Source: Frankiales bacterium (GTDB lineage: Bacteria > Actinomycetota > Actinomycetes > Mycobacteriales > Jatrophihabitantaceae). From it: DNA of 55,007 bases. This document shows positions 1-9,900 of the stretch, in pieces. Position 1 is the stretch's first letter; the number at the start of each line of letters is the position of its first letter. Location: assembly GCA_025966315.1 (NCBI GenBank), contig JAOPUZ010000056.1, forward strand, positions 1 to 55,007, in the 5' to 3' direction. The translations under genes and the position numbers were made by a program. The notes below the pieces were generated by a model that was not told the origin of the DNA, made no database searches, and saw only the letters and a list, made by a program, of their open reading frames with translations.

Positions 1-208
1 TGCTCCGTGCCGGGCAGCCGATCGCGTTGGTGGTCTGGGGCGTGCTGGATTCAGGCGCCGGCACGGAGCGGACGTGCACAGTTGGATCGGCGCGGACGGC
101 CGCGTTGACCATCCCGATCACGATCACGGCGAACACCGCAGCCAGCACGAGCATCGCTCGCACGAGGCGACTGCTCGCTGCGAACGATGGCCGTTCAGCT
201 TCTTGCAC
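1..208 (-). CDS. Membrane-anchored/secreted protein, N-terminal part (cut by window edge)
   Basis: An open frame runs leftward off the window edge from a GTG at 206-208, giving 69 codons without a stop. The N-terminus has a short polar segment, then an Arg-containing stretch and a hydrophobic helix at about residues 18-36 (LVLAAVFAVIVIG), followed by a Pro/Ser/Thr-rich segment typical of an extracytoplasmic linker. GC3 is high. This looks like a signal-anchor or signal-peptide protein. Its function cannot be named because the rest lies outside the window. A later in-frame ATG at about 152-154 would remove the polar N-terminus, so the start is uncertain. Two copies of a 12-bp direct repeat lie just upstream. 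Confidence 0.5.
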   Translation of the reverse strand, partial: MQEAERPSFAASSRLVRAMLVLAAVFAVIVIGMVNAAVRADPTVHVRSVPAPESSTPQTTNAIGCPARS

Positions 209-215
209 GCTTCTC

Positions 216-253
216 AGTACAACAAAGTAAGGACACGTCTAAGTACAACAAAG
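216..253. repeat. Two direct copies of AGTACAACAAAG upstream of the leftward gene
   Basis: AGTACAACAAAG occurs at 216-227 and again at 242-253, exactly 26 bp apart, in an AT-richer pocket immediately upstream of the GTG at 208. The position suggests an operator or a pair of activator boxes for the leftward gene. No regulator can be assigned. Confidence 0.5.
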
Positions 254-268
254 AATTTGCATTGGCGG

Positions 269-487
269 TCAGGCTGAGCGGCTGGAGAGCATGCGGTACG
301 GAGCAGTGCAACCGCCGGCCCAGAGATGCGCGGCGTCCAAAGCGCGACCGCAGTCGGCGCAGGGGCGCCGGTTGGCGCTGGGAACGACGGCGAGTTGGGT
401 GCCCTCGGCTGAGGTCCCGCCGATTGCTGGCGACGCCACTGACGCCCGCGTGTACCAGCCTTTCGATAAGTCGCCGTATGTGTCCAT
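269..487 (-). CDS. Small Cys-containing hypothetical protein
   Basis: 72 codons from an ATG at 487, with an in-frame TGA shortly upstream. GC3 is roughly 80%, better than the competing frames. The C-terminal half contains RRPCADCGRAL followed by GGCTAPYRM, so there is one CxxC pair and a third Cys about 17 residues later, compatible with a small metal-binding knuckle. No clear Shine-Dalgarno precedes the ATG. It lies downstream of and in the same direction as the gene at 558-992. It could be a chance frame, and no function is proposed. Confidence 0.3.
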   Translation of the reverse strand: MDTYGDLSKGWYTRASVASPAIGGTSAEGTQLAVVPSANRRPCADCGRALDAAHLWAGGCTAPYRMLSSRSA

Positions 488-557
488 GTGGTTCTGATCG
501 GCAGGCCGGTGCCGCGCTCAAGACGTCCGTTCAAGTCGTTCACCCCAGGCCGTGCCG

Positions 558-992
558 TCAAGATGCACGCGAGAGTTCGAGCGGCGTGACCCCGTCGAAG
601 ACGGTGGCAAACAGCGCACCCGTATCGTCGGCCACCGTCAGTACCGAAGCGCAAGCTTGGGCCAGGGTTTGCTCGTTGACCCCCTGGGCCGCGATCATTT
701 GCTCGACCAGCACCACACCGTTGGACAAGACCACGTGGCACGAGCGGGTCCTGGTGTTGATGTCGTTGACCTCGCGCAGCAATTTGGCCGACGCCTTGAG
801 ATTCACTGCCGCGACCGCCCAGATCCGCACGATCAGGTTGCGATCGCCCTCGGCGCTGACGAAGCATTCCGCCGAGCCGTTGTGGAAGTAGAAGTCACCG
901 TCGGCGTCGCACATCAGCTCACTGACCCCCCAAACCAGGCGGAGGCATTCGCTCAGGTAGGCGCGAAACCAGGTGGCGTTCTCGTCGTTCAT
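558..992 (-). CDS. YbjN/TY-Chap-like putative chaperone-fold protein
   Basis: 144 residues from the ATG at 992, which has a good GAGGAG Shine-Dalgarno 8-9 nt upstream; a longer frame exists but its extension is low-complexity and lacks a ribosome site. The protein is acidic at the N-terminus (MNDENATWFRAYL), then has alternating beta strands (DGDFYFHNG, AECFVSAEGDRNLIVRIWA) and a C-terminal helical part. This pattern resembles the YbjN / type III chaperone-like fold common in actinobacteria. The assignment is by fold impression only. It is divergent from the SDR gene at 1109, so the 116-bp gap probably holds both promoters. Confidence 0.7.
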   Translation of the reverse strand: MNDENATWFRAYLSECLRLVWGVSELMCDADGDFYFHNGSAECFVSAEGDRNLIVRIWAVAAVNLKASAKLLREVNDINTRTRSCHVVLSNGVVLVEQMIAAQGVNEQTLAQACASVLTVADDTGALFATVFDGVTPLELSRAS

Positions 993-1108
993 CGGTGGTG
1001 ACTCCTCGTTGTGATGGTGCGGCAGTGATCGCGGGCGGTGTTGTGATCTGCAGCGAAGCCTGCCGGTGGGGTACGACAATTTCCGCCGGTGGTCCGTATC
1101 GTGGCCGG

Positions 1109-2635
1109 GTGATTGAGACCGAAACCGCGTCTGGCGCGAGCATTCCGCCGACCGCAATCAGCAACGCCGAAGACGCCCGTACCAGTGGCACCGAGGGCAT
1201 CGACCCGGTCGAGCTGGCCCGGTGCCTGCAGGTGCTGGCCCAGGTCGAGCTGCTGAGCCCGGAACACCCCGACGCGGTCGCGGTCCGCCGAGCCACCGGC
1301 CGCTTGTTCAAGCAGGTGAAGAAGGCCAGGCGAATCGAACGCCGTGACGCGGTGTCAGCCGCTGATCGAGCCGTCGTCGCGGCGACCGCGACCGGTTCCG
1401 CGCAGCGCATCGACGACGAGACCTTCGGAATCCCGCTGGTGTCATCGGTCGTCGGTGCCTCGGCCGGCACGTTTCAACGTGCGCGGCCCTGCTATATCTG
1501 CAAGCAGGATTACACGCAGGTCGATGCGTTCTACCACCAGATGTGTCCGAGTTGCGCCGCCAGCAACCGCAGTCATCGCGATGCCCGGACGAATCTGGCC
1601 GGCCGGCGGGCACTGCTCACCGGCGGACGCGCCAAGATCGGGATGTACATCGCGTTGCGGCTGCTGCGCGATGGTGCCCACACGACGATCACCACCCGGT
1701 TTCCGAACGACGCCGCGCGCCGATTCGCCGCAATGGCGGACAGTGCCGAATGGCTCGACCGCTTGCAGATCGTCGGCATCGATCTGCGCGACCCGGCCCA
1801 GGTGGTCGCGCTGGCCGATTCGGTCTCCGCGGCTGGTCCACTGGACATTCTGATCAACAACGCCGCCCAGACCGTGCGGCGTTCACCCGGGGCCTACGCA
1901 CCGCTCGCCGCCGCCGAGCGGGAACCGCTGCCGGCTGGCCCACTACCGGCGATGCTGAGCTTCGACCACATCTCCGACGCCCATCCGGCCGCGCTGGCCG
2001 GGTCGCTGTCCGCACATCCGATGCCGCATTTGAGCGCGAGCATGGACGGTTCGTCGCTGTCCCGGTTGGCACTGGTGGCCGGTTCGGCGTCGCTGTCCCG
2101 GTTGGCGGACTCGACCGCGATCGACGCCGGCGGCCTGGTGCCGGATCTGAACACGATCAACAGCTGGACCCAGCGGGTGGACGAGGTGGACCCGTTGGAG
2201 CTTCTCGAAGTCCAGCTGTGCAACATGACCGCGCCCTTCATCCTGGTCTCGCGGTTGCGCGCAGCGATGGCCGCTAGCCCGGCGCGCCGAAAGTACATCG
2301 TGAACGTCTCGGCCATGGAGGGCATTTTCAGTCGTGGTTACAAGGGTCCTGGCCATCCGCACACCAACATGGCCAAGGCGGCGCTCAACATGCTCACCCG
2401 GACCTCGGCCAAGGAAATGCTTGACGACGGCATCCTGATGACCGCCGTGGACACCGGCTGGATCACCGACGAGCGCCCGCATTTCACCAAGGTCCGGCTG
2501 GCCGAGGAGGGTTTCCACGCCCCGCTCGATCTGGTGGACGGGGCGGCGCGGGTGTATGACCCGATCGTCCAGGGCGAAGCCGGCATCGACCTCTACGGCT
2601 GCTTCCTCAAGGACTATTCGCCCGCCGCCTGGTGA
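1109..2635 (+). CDS. SDR-family protein with N-terminal zinc ribbon
   Basis: 508 residues from the GTG at 1109. I prefer this to an upstream frame start at 995 because the extra 38 codons overlap the divergent gene's 5' end. Domain order: an N-terminal helical region; a zinc-ribbon-like motif at about 130-160 (CYICKQ ... MCPSCAAS, i.e. CxxC-x16-CxxC); then a Rossmann fold with the TGGRAKIG glycine motif and NNAAQT. A long insertion (about 110 residues with a repeated SLSRLA unit) precedes VNVSAMEG and the active-site Lys in NMAK. The Tyr of the SDR YxxxK motif is not present; Thr occupies the aligned position. It is probably an NAD(P)-binding protein, but oxidoreductase activity is uncertain. 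Confidence 0.85.
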   Translation: MIETETASGASIPPTAISNAEDARTSGTEGIDPVELARCLQVLAQVELLSPEHPDAVAVRRATGRLFKQVKKARRIERRDAVSAADRAVVAATATGSAQRIDDETFGIPLVSSVVGASAGTFQRARPCYICKQDYTQVDAFYHQMCPSCAASNRSHRDARTNLAGRRALLTGGRAKIGMYIALRLLRDGAHTTITTRFPNDAARRFAAMADSAEWLDRLQIVGIDLRDPAQVVALADSVSAAGPLDILINNAAQTVRRSPGAYAPLAAAEREPLPAGPLPAMLSFDHISDAHPAALAGSLSAHPMPHLSASMDGSSLSRLALVAGSASLSRLADSTAIDAGGLVPDLNTINSWTQRVDEVDPLELLEVQLCNMTAPFILVSRLRAAMAASPARRKYIVNVSAMEGIFSRGYKGPGHPHTNMAKAALNMLTRTSAKEMLDDGILMTAVDTGWITDERPHFTKVRLAEEGFHAPLDLVDGAARVYDPIVQGEAGIDLYGCFLKDYSPAAW

Positions 2636-2904
2636 CCTCGCACGATCGTCGCAGTTAAGGAAGCAAGCGGCTGATCGCCGGCGCAGGCGGATGGCCTCGT
2701 TCACCGGCGCAGGCAATGGTGTCGACACCACGACGAGCAACTCGTTCAGGTTGGTGACGCGGGCCTTGGTGGGGCAGGTAAGCGATCGCCTCGGCGCCGG
2801 GAGCAGAACCTCTGTCGGGGCGATGCGCATATCCGAGACATAACGACAATTGGGGTAGTTAGGTGTTGCCGGTTGTCTGCGCCGTAACTCGCCTTGGCCT
2901 GTGT
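2636..2904. other. Intergenic gap between convergent SDR and pcaJ genes
   Basis: 269 bp between two convergent stops. Short open frames exist on both strands, but none has a ribosome site or recognisable content. No obvious U-tract terminator was seen. A remnant of a small gene cannot be excluded. Confidence 0.4.
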
Positions 2905-3573
2905 CTAGCCCGCTACCAATCCGATGTCCAGCTCCGCCCCGGTCGCCGCCAGCACCGTCGCCAGCTCGACACCGGGCGCCAGTTCACGCAGCACGAGGCC
3001 CGCGCCATCGGGCTGGACGTCGAGCACCGCGAGATCGGTGATGATCCGGTTGACGACGCCGCGACCGGTGTAGGGCAGGGTGCATTCGTCCAGAATCTTG
3101 GGCGAACCGTCACGAGCAACGTGCTCCATCATGATGATCACCTTGCGCGCCCCGGACACCAGATCCATCGCGCCGCCCATGCCCTTCACCATCTTGCCGG
3201 GGATCATCCAGTTGGCGAGATCGCCGTTGCACGACACCTGCATCGCGCCCAGCACGGCCACGTCCACCTTGCCGCCGCGGATCATGCCGAAGCTGGTGGC
3301 CGAATCGAAGAACACCGCGCCCGGTCGGACGGTGATCGTCTCCTTGCCGGCGTTGATCAGATCCGGATCGACGTCCTCTTCGTACGGGTACGGACCGACG
3401 CCCAGCACACCGTTCTCCGAATGCAGGACGACCTCGACGCCCTCGGGGATGTGGTTGGCGACCAGGGTGGGCAGACCGATACCCAGGTTGACGTAGTCAC
3501 CGTCACGCAGTTCGGCGGCAACCCGGGCGGCCAATTGGTTGCGGGTCAGCCGGCCGCCGAGATCGGTGTTCAC
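2905..3573 (-). CDS. pcaJ: 3-oxoadipate (3-oxoacid) CoA-transferase subunit B
   Basis: 222 residues, the normal length of the beta subunit of family I CoA transferases. It has the [13 protein letters not shown] motif near the N-terminus, the SENG motif whose Glu forms the covalent acyl/CoA intermediate, GxGGAMDLVxGA and the C-terminal TDLAVLDV. With subunit A it moves CoA from succinyl-CoA to 3-oxoadipate (or acetoacetate) in the cytoplasm. The GTG start overlaps the stop of the upstream gene (GTGA, 3570-3573), so the two are translationally coupled. The neighbouring pcaL favours 3-oxoadipate over acetoacetate as substrate. Confidence 0.93.
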   Translation of the reverse strand: MNTDLGGRLTRNQLAARVAAELRDGDYVNLGIGLPTLVANHIPEGVEVVLHSENGVLGVGPYPYEEDVDPDLINAGKETITVRPGAVFFDSATSFGMIRGGKVDVAVLGAMQVSCNGDLANWMIPGKMVKGMGGAMDLVSGARKVIIMMEHVARDGSPKILDECTLPYTGRGVVNRIITDLAVLDVQPDGAGLVLRELAPGVELATVLAATGAELDIGLVAG

Positions 3574-4343
3574 GCGGAGCCTCCGGGCCGCGGGCGAGTC
3601 GTCCGATTCTCGATGCTGCGCCGGGCGGCCTGGGCCTCGGTGAGCGGCACTACGCGGTGCACGTAGATGCCGGCCAGATGGATTGCGTCCGGGTCGATCT
3701 CGCCGGCCCGAACGACCTGTTCGGCCTCGACGATGGTGATGCGGCCGGCCATGGCCGAGTTGGGATTGAAATTGCGAGCCGCAGCATGGAACACCAGGTT
3801 GCCCATGGTGTCGGCCACCGCGGCGCGTACAAAGGCGAAGTCGGTGGTGATGGCTTCCTCCAGTACCTGCGGTCGCCCGGCGATGGTGCGAACCTCTTTC
3901 GCGGGCGAGGCGATCGCGATTGTGCCGTCCGGGTGATAACGCCAGGGCAGGCCGCCGTCCGCGATCTGGGTACCTACCCCGGTCGGGGTGAAGAACGCCC
4001 CGATACCGGCGCCGCCCGCCCGCAAGCGTTCGGCCAAGGTGCCCTGCGGAGTGAGCTCGACTTCGAGTTCACCGGACAGGAACTGCCGCGCGAACTCCTT
4101 GTTCTCCCCGACGTAGGAGGCGATCACCCGGCGGACGCGATGCTCGGCGAGCAGCAGACCGAGGCCGGCACCGTCAATTCCGCAATTGTTCGACACGACC
4201 ATCAGATCCGTGGCGCCGTGCTCGACGAGGGCTTCGATCAAAACGGTCGGGATGCCCGAGAGGCCGAAGCCGCCGACGGCGATGCTCGCCCCGTCCCCGA
4301 TGTCGGCTACGGCGTCCGTCGCGCTCCGGACGGTCTTGTCCAT
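3570..4343 (-). CDS. pcaI: 3-oxoadipate (3-oxoacid) CoA-transferase subunit A
   Basis: 257 residues with the subunit A signature GGFGLSGIP near the N-terminus, the VSNNCG segment, [10 protein letters not shown], the [15 protein letters not shown] region and FNPNSAMAG. These are all landmarks of the alpha subunit of family I CoA transferases. Its ATG follows the TGA of pcaL directly (TGAATG), and its own stop overlaps pcaJ, so 5492-2905 is one leftward transcript. The pair converts 3-oxoadipate to 3-oxoadipyl-CoA. The thiolase (pcaF) that would follow is not in the window. Confidence 0.93.
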   Translation of the reverse strand: MDKTVRSATDAVADIGDGASIAVGGFGLSGIPTVLIEALVEHGATDLMVVSNNCGIDGAGLGLLLAEHRVRRVIASYVGENKEFARQFLSGELEVELTPQGTLAERLRAGGAGIGAFFTPTGVGTQIADGGLPWRYHPDGTIAIASPAKEVRTIAGRPQVLEEAITTDFAFVRAAVADTMGNLVFHAAARNFNPNSAMAGRITIVEAEQVVRAGEIDPDAIHLAGIYVHRVVPLTEAQAARRSIENRTTRPRPGGSA

Positions 4344-5492
4344 TCAGTTCTCCTCAGCTGCGTCGAGTTCAGTGAAGACCCGCTGGGCAATGGCGAAGCC
4401 GTGCATCGCGCGCGGCACACCGGCGTAGATCGCCGTGTGCATCAGTATCTCGCCGATCTCGGCCTGGGCCAGCCCATTCCGCAGGGCGCCGCGGATATGG
4501 GTCGCCAGTTCGCGTTCGGCGCCGAGGGTGACCAGAACGGCGAGTGAGGTGATCGACCGTTCGCGGCGCGCCAGCCCCGGCCGCGTCCAGACCGTGCCCC
4601 AGGCGTAGCTGGTGATCAGCTGCTGAAAGTCAGCTGTGAACGGCGTCGTGCCGGCGATCGCGGCGTCGACGTAACGATCACTAAGCACGGCCCGCCGCAT
4701 CGCGAAGCCCTCCTCCAGGGACGAGGCGGGCGCGAAATGGTCGGCCAACAACCCGGTGATGGCGGCCGGTAGCTCGACCGGGGCCAGGTGTCCCGCTGGT
4801 CCGATCTCGACCAGCTTGGCGTCACTGATCCCGTCGGCGACAGCCTGCGAGTGCGGCATCGGCAGGGCCTGGTCGTGGTCGGCGCCAACCACGAGGGTGC
4901 GCGCGGTGATCCGCTGCAGCTCCGGGCGCAGATCAAGGCCGGCGAGTAGGTCGCAACACTGCGCGAAGGTCTCGGCGTCGGTGTCGAGCAGTTGTTGCTG
5001 CAGGAACTCGATGAGGCCGGGGTCGCGTTCGGCCAGCTCCGGGGTGATCCAGCGACGGGCCACCGCGTCGGCAATCGAGGCCATCCCACTGGCGCGGGCC
5101 GCGGCCGCCCGGTCCCGCCAACCCTGCGGATTGCCGGGGTGTGCGGACGTGCAGAGCAGCGCCAGCCGTCCGACCCGCTGCGGATGATGCGCGGCCAGCC
5201 ACATCGCGACGACGCCGCCCAGGGACACCGCGGCCAGGTGTGCTCGCCCAATGCCGAGCACGTCCAGGACAGCCAGCACGTCGCCGCCGAGGTCCTCGAC
5301 GGTCGTCACCGGACTGGGGTCGGACGGGGAGCGGCCATGCCCGCGGGTATCGATGCGGAGCACCCGGAATTGCTCGGCCAGCGGGCCGATCTGCCATTTC
5401 CACATCGCCGTCGACGTGCCCAGCGAGTTCAGCAGCACGATGACGGGAGCGCCGTCCGGACCGTCGATCTCGTACGCGAGGGGCACGGTCAC
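4344..5492 (-). CDS. pcaL: Bifunctional 3-oxoadipate enol-lactonase / 4-carboxymuconolactone decarboxylase
   Basis: 382 residues from a GTG at 5492 with GGAGG 7 nt upstream; longer frames add a low-complexity Arg-rich stretch and are rejected. Residues 1-255 form an alpha/beta hydrolase: oxyanion region LLNSLGTSTAMW, DTRGHGRS, nucleophile Ser at about 90 in AVSLGG, acid in GADHD and His in GPAGHLAP. Residues about 265-380 form a carboxymuconolactone decarboxylase domain (TSYAWGTVWTRPGL, then ELATHIRGALRNG and a conserved HTAIYAGVPRA). The fused PcaD-PcaC arrangement is the actinobacterial PcaL form. It decarboxylates 4-carboxymuconolactone and hydrolyses the enol-lactone to 3-oxoadipate for PcaIJ. 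Confidence 0.93.
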   Translation of the reverse strand: MTVPLAYEIDGPDGAPVIVLLNSLGTSTAMWKWQIGPLAEQFRVLRIDTRGHGRSPSDPSPVTTVEDLGGDVLAVLDVLGIGRAHLAAVSLGGVVAMWLAAHHPQRVGRLALLCTSAHPGNPQGWRDRAAAARASGMASIADAVARRWITPELAERDPGLIEFLQQQLLDTDAETFAQCCDLLAGLDLRPELQRITARTLVVGADHDQALPMPHSQAVADGISDAKLVEIGPAGHLAPVELPAAITGLLADHFAPASSLEEGFAMRRAVLSDRYVDAAIAGTTPFTADFQQLITSYAWGTVWTRPGLARRERSITSLAVLVTLGAERELATHIRGALRNGLAQAEIGEILMHTAIYAGVPRAMHGFAIAQRVFTELDAAEEN

Positions 5493-5509
5493 GCGGCGGC
5501 CTCCGTAAG

Positions 5510-6898
5510 TCAGTCGGCGGGGACGATGTTCTGATTTATCCGGAAGAAGTTGTCGGGATCGTAGCTCGCTTTGACGCGCGCGAGCCGATCGTAGTTGGGG
5601 CCGAACGACGCTCGAACCCGGTCGACGCCCTCCTCCATCATGAAGTTGACGTAGGCGCCGCCCGCCGATGTCGGGTGCAGGGCCTCCCAATACCGCACGG
5701 TCCAGTCCCTGATCGCGGGCGCGTTGGCCGGGTCGGGGTCGATGCCGACGATGACTCCGGCCCAGCCCACGTCGCGGTAAGCGAACGCGGTGGCGTCGGG
5801 CGGCGTGCGGTGCACCGCGCCGTCGATTGGGTACAGGTGCATCGCGGAGAGCATCGTCGGAAGCTGCCGCCCGAATTCCTCGTGGACGGCGATCGCGGAA
5901 TCGGTGATCTCACGAAAGAAATCGGCTCGCCAGTACCACTGCAGGCCGGTGGGAAGCAGTGCGTCGAAGGCACTTTGCAGCATCGGGTACGGCATCGTCA
6001 TGATCCCGTCGAGCAGCGGCGAGCCGAAGGCCCGGACGGGAGCCAGCGCTTGCTCGGCCCGCTCCGGCGGCCCGCTGTAGCACCACAGGATCCCGCAGAC
6101 TTTGCGCAGCCAGAGCTCCTCCGGGAACGGCGGACCCGGCGGCACGGTGAGCAGGCCGAGCCAGCCGTTGACCTCGGTCGGCAGGCCCGGCTGCACTTCC
6201 CGGTACCAGCGCATGACCTCGGCGGTGTCCTCGATTGCGTAGAACACCGGCCCGGCAAGCACCGTGTCAACTTCGTGGCACCGGAACAGGAACGACGTGA
6301 CGACGCCGAAGTTGCCGCCGCCACCGCGCAGCGCCCAGAACAGGTCGGGGTGCGATTCCTCGCTGGCGGTCACGAACGATCCGTCGGCCAGCACGACATC
6401 AGCGGACAGCAGGTTGTCGATGGTGAGTCCGTACTGGCGGGCCAGGTATCCGATCCCGCCGCCGAGCGTGAGGCCGCCGACGCCGGTGGTCGACAGGATC
6501 CCCGATGGGGTGGCCAGCCCGAAGGCGTGCGTCGCATGATCGACGTCACCCCACACCGCGCCGCCTTCGGCTCGTACGGTCTTGGCGACCGGATCGACGA
6601 CGACGCCCCGCATCGGCGACAAGTCGATGACCAGGGCCTCGTCCCAGACCCCGAGCCCGGCCGCGTTGTGGCCGCCGCCGCGGATGGAAACCAGCATCTG
6701 CTGGGCGCGGGCAAACCGGGTCGCGGTGATCACGTCGGCGACGTCAACGCAGCGGGCGATGGCCGCTGGACGCCGATCGATCATGCCGTTGTACACCGCT
6801 CGGGCCGCGTCGTAACCGTCGTCACCCGGTCGGATCACGGCCCCTCGCATCGCCGTGTCGAGCTCGTCGAACTTGCTGGGCTGGGCTGTCGCGGTCAT
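5510..6898 (-). CDS. FAD-linked oxidase, berberine-bridge-enzyme family
   Basis: 462 residues with an FAD_binding_4 domain and a C-terminal BBE segment. RGGGHNAAG (His at about 77) is the site of 8-alpha-histidyl FAD attachment. TTGVGGLTLGGGIGYL is the second FAD loop, and the Cys that makes a second covalent bond in bicovalent members is absent, so a monocovalent flavin is expected. The C-terminus carries the family motif NFFRINQNI. The substrate is unknown; members oxidise sugars, alkaloids and polyketides. It is 17 bp upstream of pcaL in the same direction, so it may start the operon, possibly feeding an aromatic or lactone compound into it. That link is inference. Confidence 0.88.
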   Translation of the reverse strand: MTATAQPSKFDELDTAMRGAVIRPGDDGYDAARAVYNGMIDRRPAAIARCVDVADVITATRFARAQQMLVSIRGGGHNAAGLGVWDEALVIDLSPMRGVVVDPVAKTVRAEGGAVWGDVDHATHAFGLATPSGILSTTGVGGLTLGGGIGYLARQYGLTIDNLLSADVVLADGSFVTASEESHPDLFWALRGGGGNFGVVTSFLFRCHEVDTVLAGPVFYAIEDTAEVMRWYREVQPGLPTEVNGWLGLLTVPPGPPFPEELWLRKVCGILWCYSGPPERAEQALAPVRAFGSPLLDGIMTMPYPMLQSAFDALLPTGLQWYWRADFFREITDSAIAVHEEFGRQLPTMLSAMHLYPIDGAVHRTPPDATAFAYRDVGWAGVIVGIDPDPANAPAIRDWTVRYWEALHPTSAGGAYVNFMMEEGVDRVRASFGPNYDRLARVKASYDPDNFFRINQNIVPAD

Positions 6899-6932
6899 GT
6901 TGTCCCCCGGGGAAGTGTGTCGGTCAGCTGGC

Positions 6933-9900
6933 CTAACCGGCTCGGCTCGAATCTGACGGCCACGCTAGGTTTCCGACCGTTCGCGAAGCGTTCGCCGTCC
7001 GTCCACGCTCGCCGAGGTCGCTCTCGCTCCGGGCGCGCAACGACGGGCTGCGCTGGTTATCGGCGAGCGCGATTGCCCGCCGCAGCATGGTCTCCCCGGC
7101 CGTCCCGGGATGTCGGCGCGCGTCCAATCGCCATAACTCGGGCAACCACCAGCGGTCGTCGTGCACGGCCGCGGAGGCGCGGCCGGCGTCCAGCACCGCG
7201 CCGGCGGCGTCAGCCTGGCCGGCGTCGATGAGCGTGTCTGCCAACAGGGCCATGAAGTAAGGCTGGCGCACCAGGGCTCCCGCCGTCCGCAACCGGCCCA
7301 GCGCGGCCCGGATCTGCTCCGCCCCATCCGTCCCGCCGATGCACCAGCCCTGGATGATGACGGCCCACTCGGGATAGTAGGCGAATTCGTACCGCGTGCA
7401 GAGTTCTCGGAGCCGGCTCGAGCAGTCCAGGATCCGTGGCCGATCACCGCGAAGCTGGTTCGTGATCGTCGCATACGCCAGCGCGACGGCCAGGCTGTAC
7501 GGCTGCTCGGTTTCTTCGGCTCGGGCCATTGCCCACTCAGCCCACTGCAACGCCTCCTCATCGCGACCCAGCAGCCAGTACGGATGAGCCGACCAGGCTC
7601 GTGCATGCACGTCAGCACGAGTCCCGACCAGCTGGATCGGTGCGTTGCCGCTGAGTTCATGAGCCAGCTCGAGGTGTTCCAGGGCCGCCTCGTGCTGGGC
7701 CAGGCTGGTCAGTGCTCCGCCCATGGCCAGATGTGCTTGGCCCGCGACTTCCGGATGCCGCCGGCTCAGCTCCAGATTGCTGCGCGCAATCCGAGCCGCC
7801 TCGTTGATGTGGCCCTGTACGTAGCGGACCGCGAACAGTCCGGTCAGGTTGAGCAGGCGTTCCTTGGTGTCGCCGAGCCGTTCGGCCAGCGCAATGCCCT
7901 GTTCGAAGACCGACTGCAGTTCCGTCGAGGCGTAGCCGTACAGGGCGTTCAGTGGTGCGCCCATGGCGTGCCGGATGGCCAACTCGGCCGCGTCCCGTTC
8001 GCGTCCGGCCGGCGCTTGCCGTAGCAGCTCGGCGGCTCTCCGGTAATGCCGGATGGCTTCGCGGTTGGCGAACACGGCGGTGGCGGCCTGAGCCGCGCGG
8101 ACGTGGTGCGGAACCGCGCGGCGAGGCTGCCCGGCTCGTTCGTGATGGTCGGCGAGTGCGGCTGCGGCGAGTTCCAGATCATCGGCGTACAGCTCCTCCA
8201 ACGCCTGCGCGATGCGGTGGTGCAAGAGGCTGCGTCGAGGTGGGCTCGTTTCGTTGTAGGCGGCGTCGCGCAGCAGATCGTGGGCGAAGTCGTAGCTGTT
8301 GGCCGAGTGCTCACGGATGATCCGCCGGCGCCACAGCTCGTCCACCGCCTCGACGACGGCTTCGAACTGAAGATCCGACGCCGCGATGAGCAGTTCGAGG
8401 CTGAAGTCCCGACCGATGGCCGCGGCCAGCCCGGCGATCTCGCGCGCGGCCGGCCCGGCCTGGGCGATCCGCCCGCTGAGCACGGCGCGTACCCGGGGAG
8501 GTGGCCGCCCGTCGTGCGCAGGATCGGCGGCGAGGGTGCTTGCGTGGGCGGACTCGATCACGAAGAGCGGAAAACCGCCGGTTGAATCGTGCAAGTGATG
8601 GGCGTCGATTGATGCCTCCGGGCCGAGCACCGCGGTGGTCAGTTCGGCCGTCTCCTCGGCGCTCAGCGGGTTCAGTTCCACGTCGGTCACCACACCGGCC
8701 GAACGCAGCGCGCGCATGGTGTCGGCCACCGGCGGGTTGTCGAGGATCTCTTCGGGCCTGGTCGCGGCCGCGATCAGGAGTGGATGTCCTTGCCCTAGTC
8801 GCAGGAGCAACTGCAACCACGCGGCGGTGTCCTCGTCGCACCACTGCAGGTCGTCCAGCACGAGCAGTGTCGGCCGGCTGGCGACCAGCACCGCGTGGGC
8901 GAGGCCTTCGAAGAACCGGTGGCGTTGCCAGGCATCGGCCATCGGGCTTGGCGGACTCGGCCGGTCGGTGTTCGGCGGTGGCACGAGCCGGTCGACCTCA
9001 CTGGCCCACACCGGATCGAGGCGCCCGCGCTCGGCGAGCAAAGCTGGGCTGCGCAGCCATTCCGACACCGGTGCGAGCGGCAGTCGGTCCCCGGCGGCGA
9101 AACAGCGCGCGCGGGCGACGATCGCCCCGCTCTGATGCGCGATGGCCACAAGCTCGTCGAGTAGTCGGCTCTTGCCGACACCGGCCTCTCCGGTGACCAC
9201 CGCGACGCCGACCGCGGCGCCAACCGTCCCGTTGGCCAGCATCGCTGGGTCGGCTGGGTCAACGCCGTCGACGGCACCGTGATCGATCGGGCGGGTGACT
9301 GCCGCTCGCCAACACTCGGCCAGGATTCCCAACTCCCGCTGCCGGCCGACAAATCGCACCGGCCCGTTCCCGGGTAGCTCCTCGGTGCTGCCGCGCTTGG
9401 GTACCGGTGCGACGGGATCCGTGCGGGCCAACCGCTCGTACTCCTGGGTAGTCGTCCGGTCGGGGACGATCCCGAGCTCGCGCTCCAGCACTGCGGCGCA
9501 GCGGTGGTACGTCCGAAGCGCGGCGGCCCGGTCGCCCGACAAGCCCTGTAGGTGCAGCAGTGTGCGATATCCGACCTCCTCCAGCGGCTCGAGATCGATG
9601 CGCCGCCGGGCCGCCGCGATCGCCTCGCCGTAGGAACCGGTGGCACGTTCGAGTTCCACCAGCTGATCCAGCACGGTGACGCACGAACGGCGGAGCCGGT
9701 CCCGTTCGCCCGCGATCCACTCGTCGTACAGCCCGGGAACGAGTTCGCCCCGGTAGGCGCCGATTGCTTTGGTTGCGGCCCGCCGAAAGGCGCCGGGATC
9801 GCCGGCGCTGCGGGCTCTGGCAGCGGCCTCGACCGCCGTTTCGAACACCGCGAGATCCAGCCGGTATCCGGTATCCAGGCGCCAGGTCAGGGTCTGGCCG

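Noticed and set aside
187-891. Long rightward frame of 234 residues
   Set aside because: It runs opposite to the better supported leftward frames, has no domain, and its composition is that of an antisense shadow.
1943-2830. Leftward 295-residue frame across the SDR gene
   Set aside because: Lies mostly antisense to the SDR coding region; low-complexity Arg/Gly/His content and no ribosome site.
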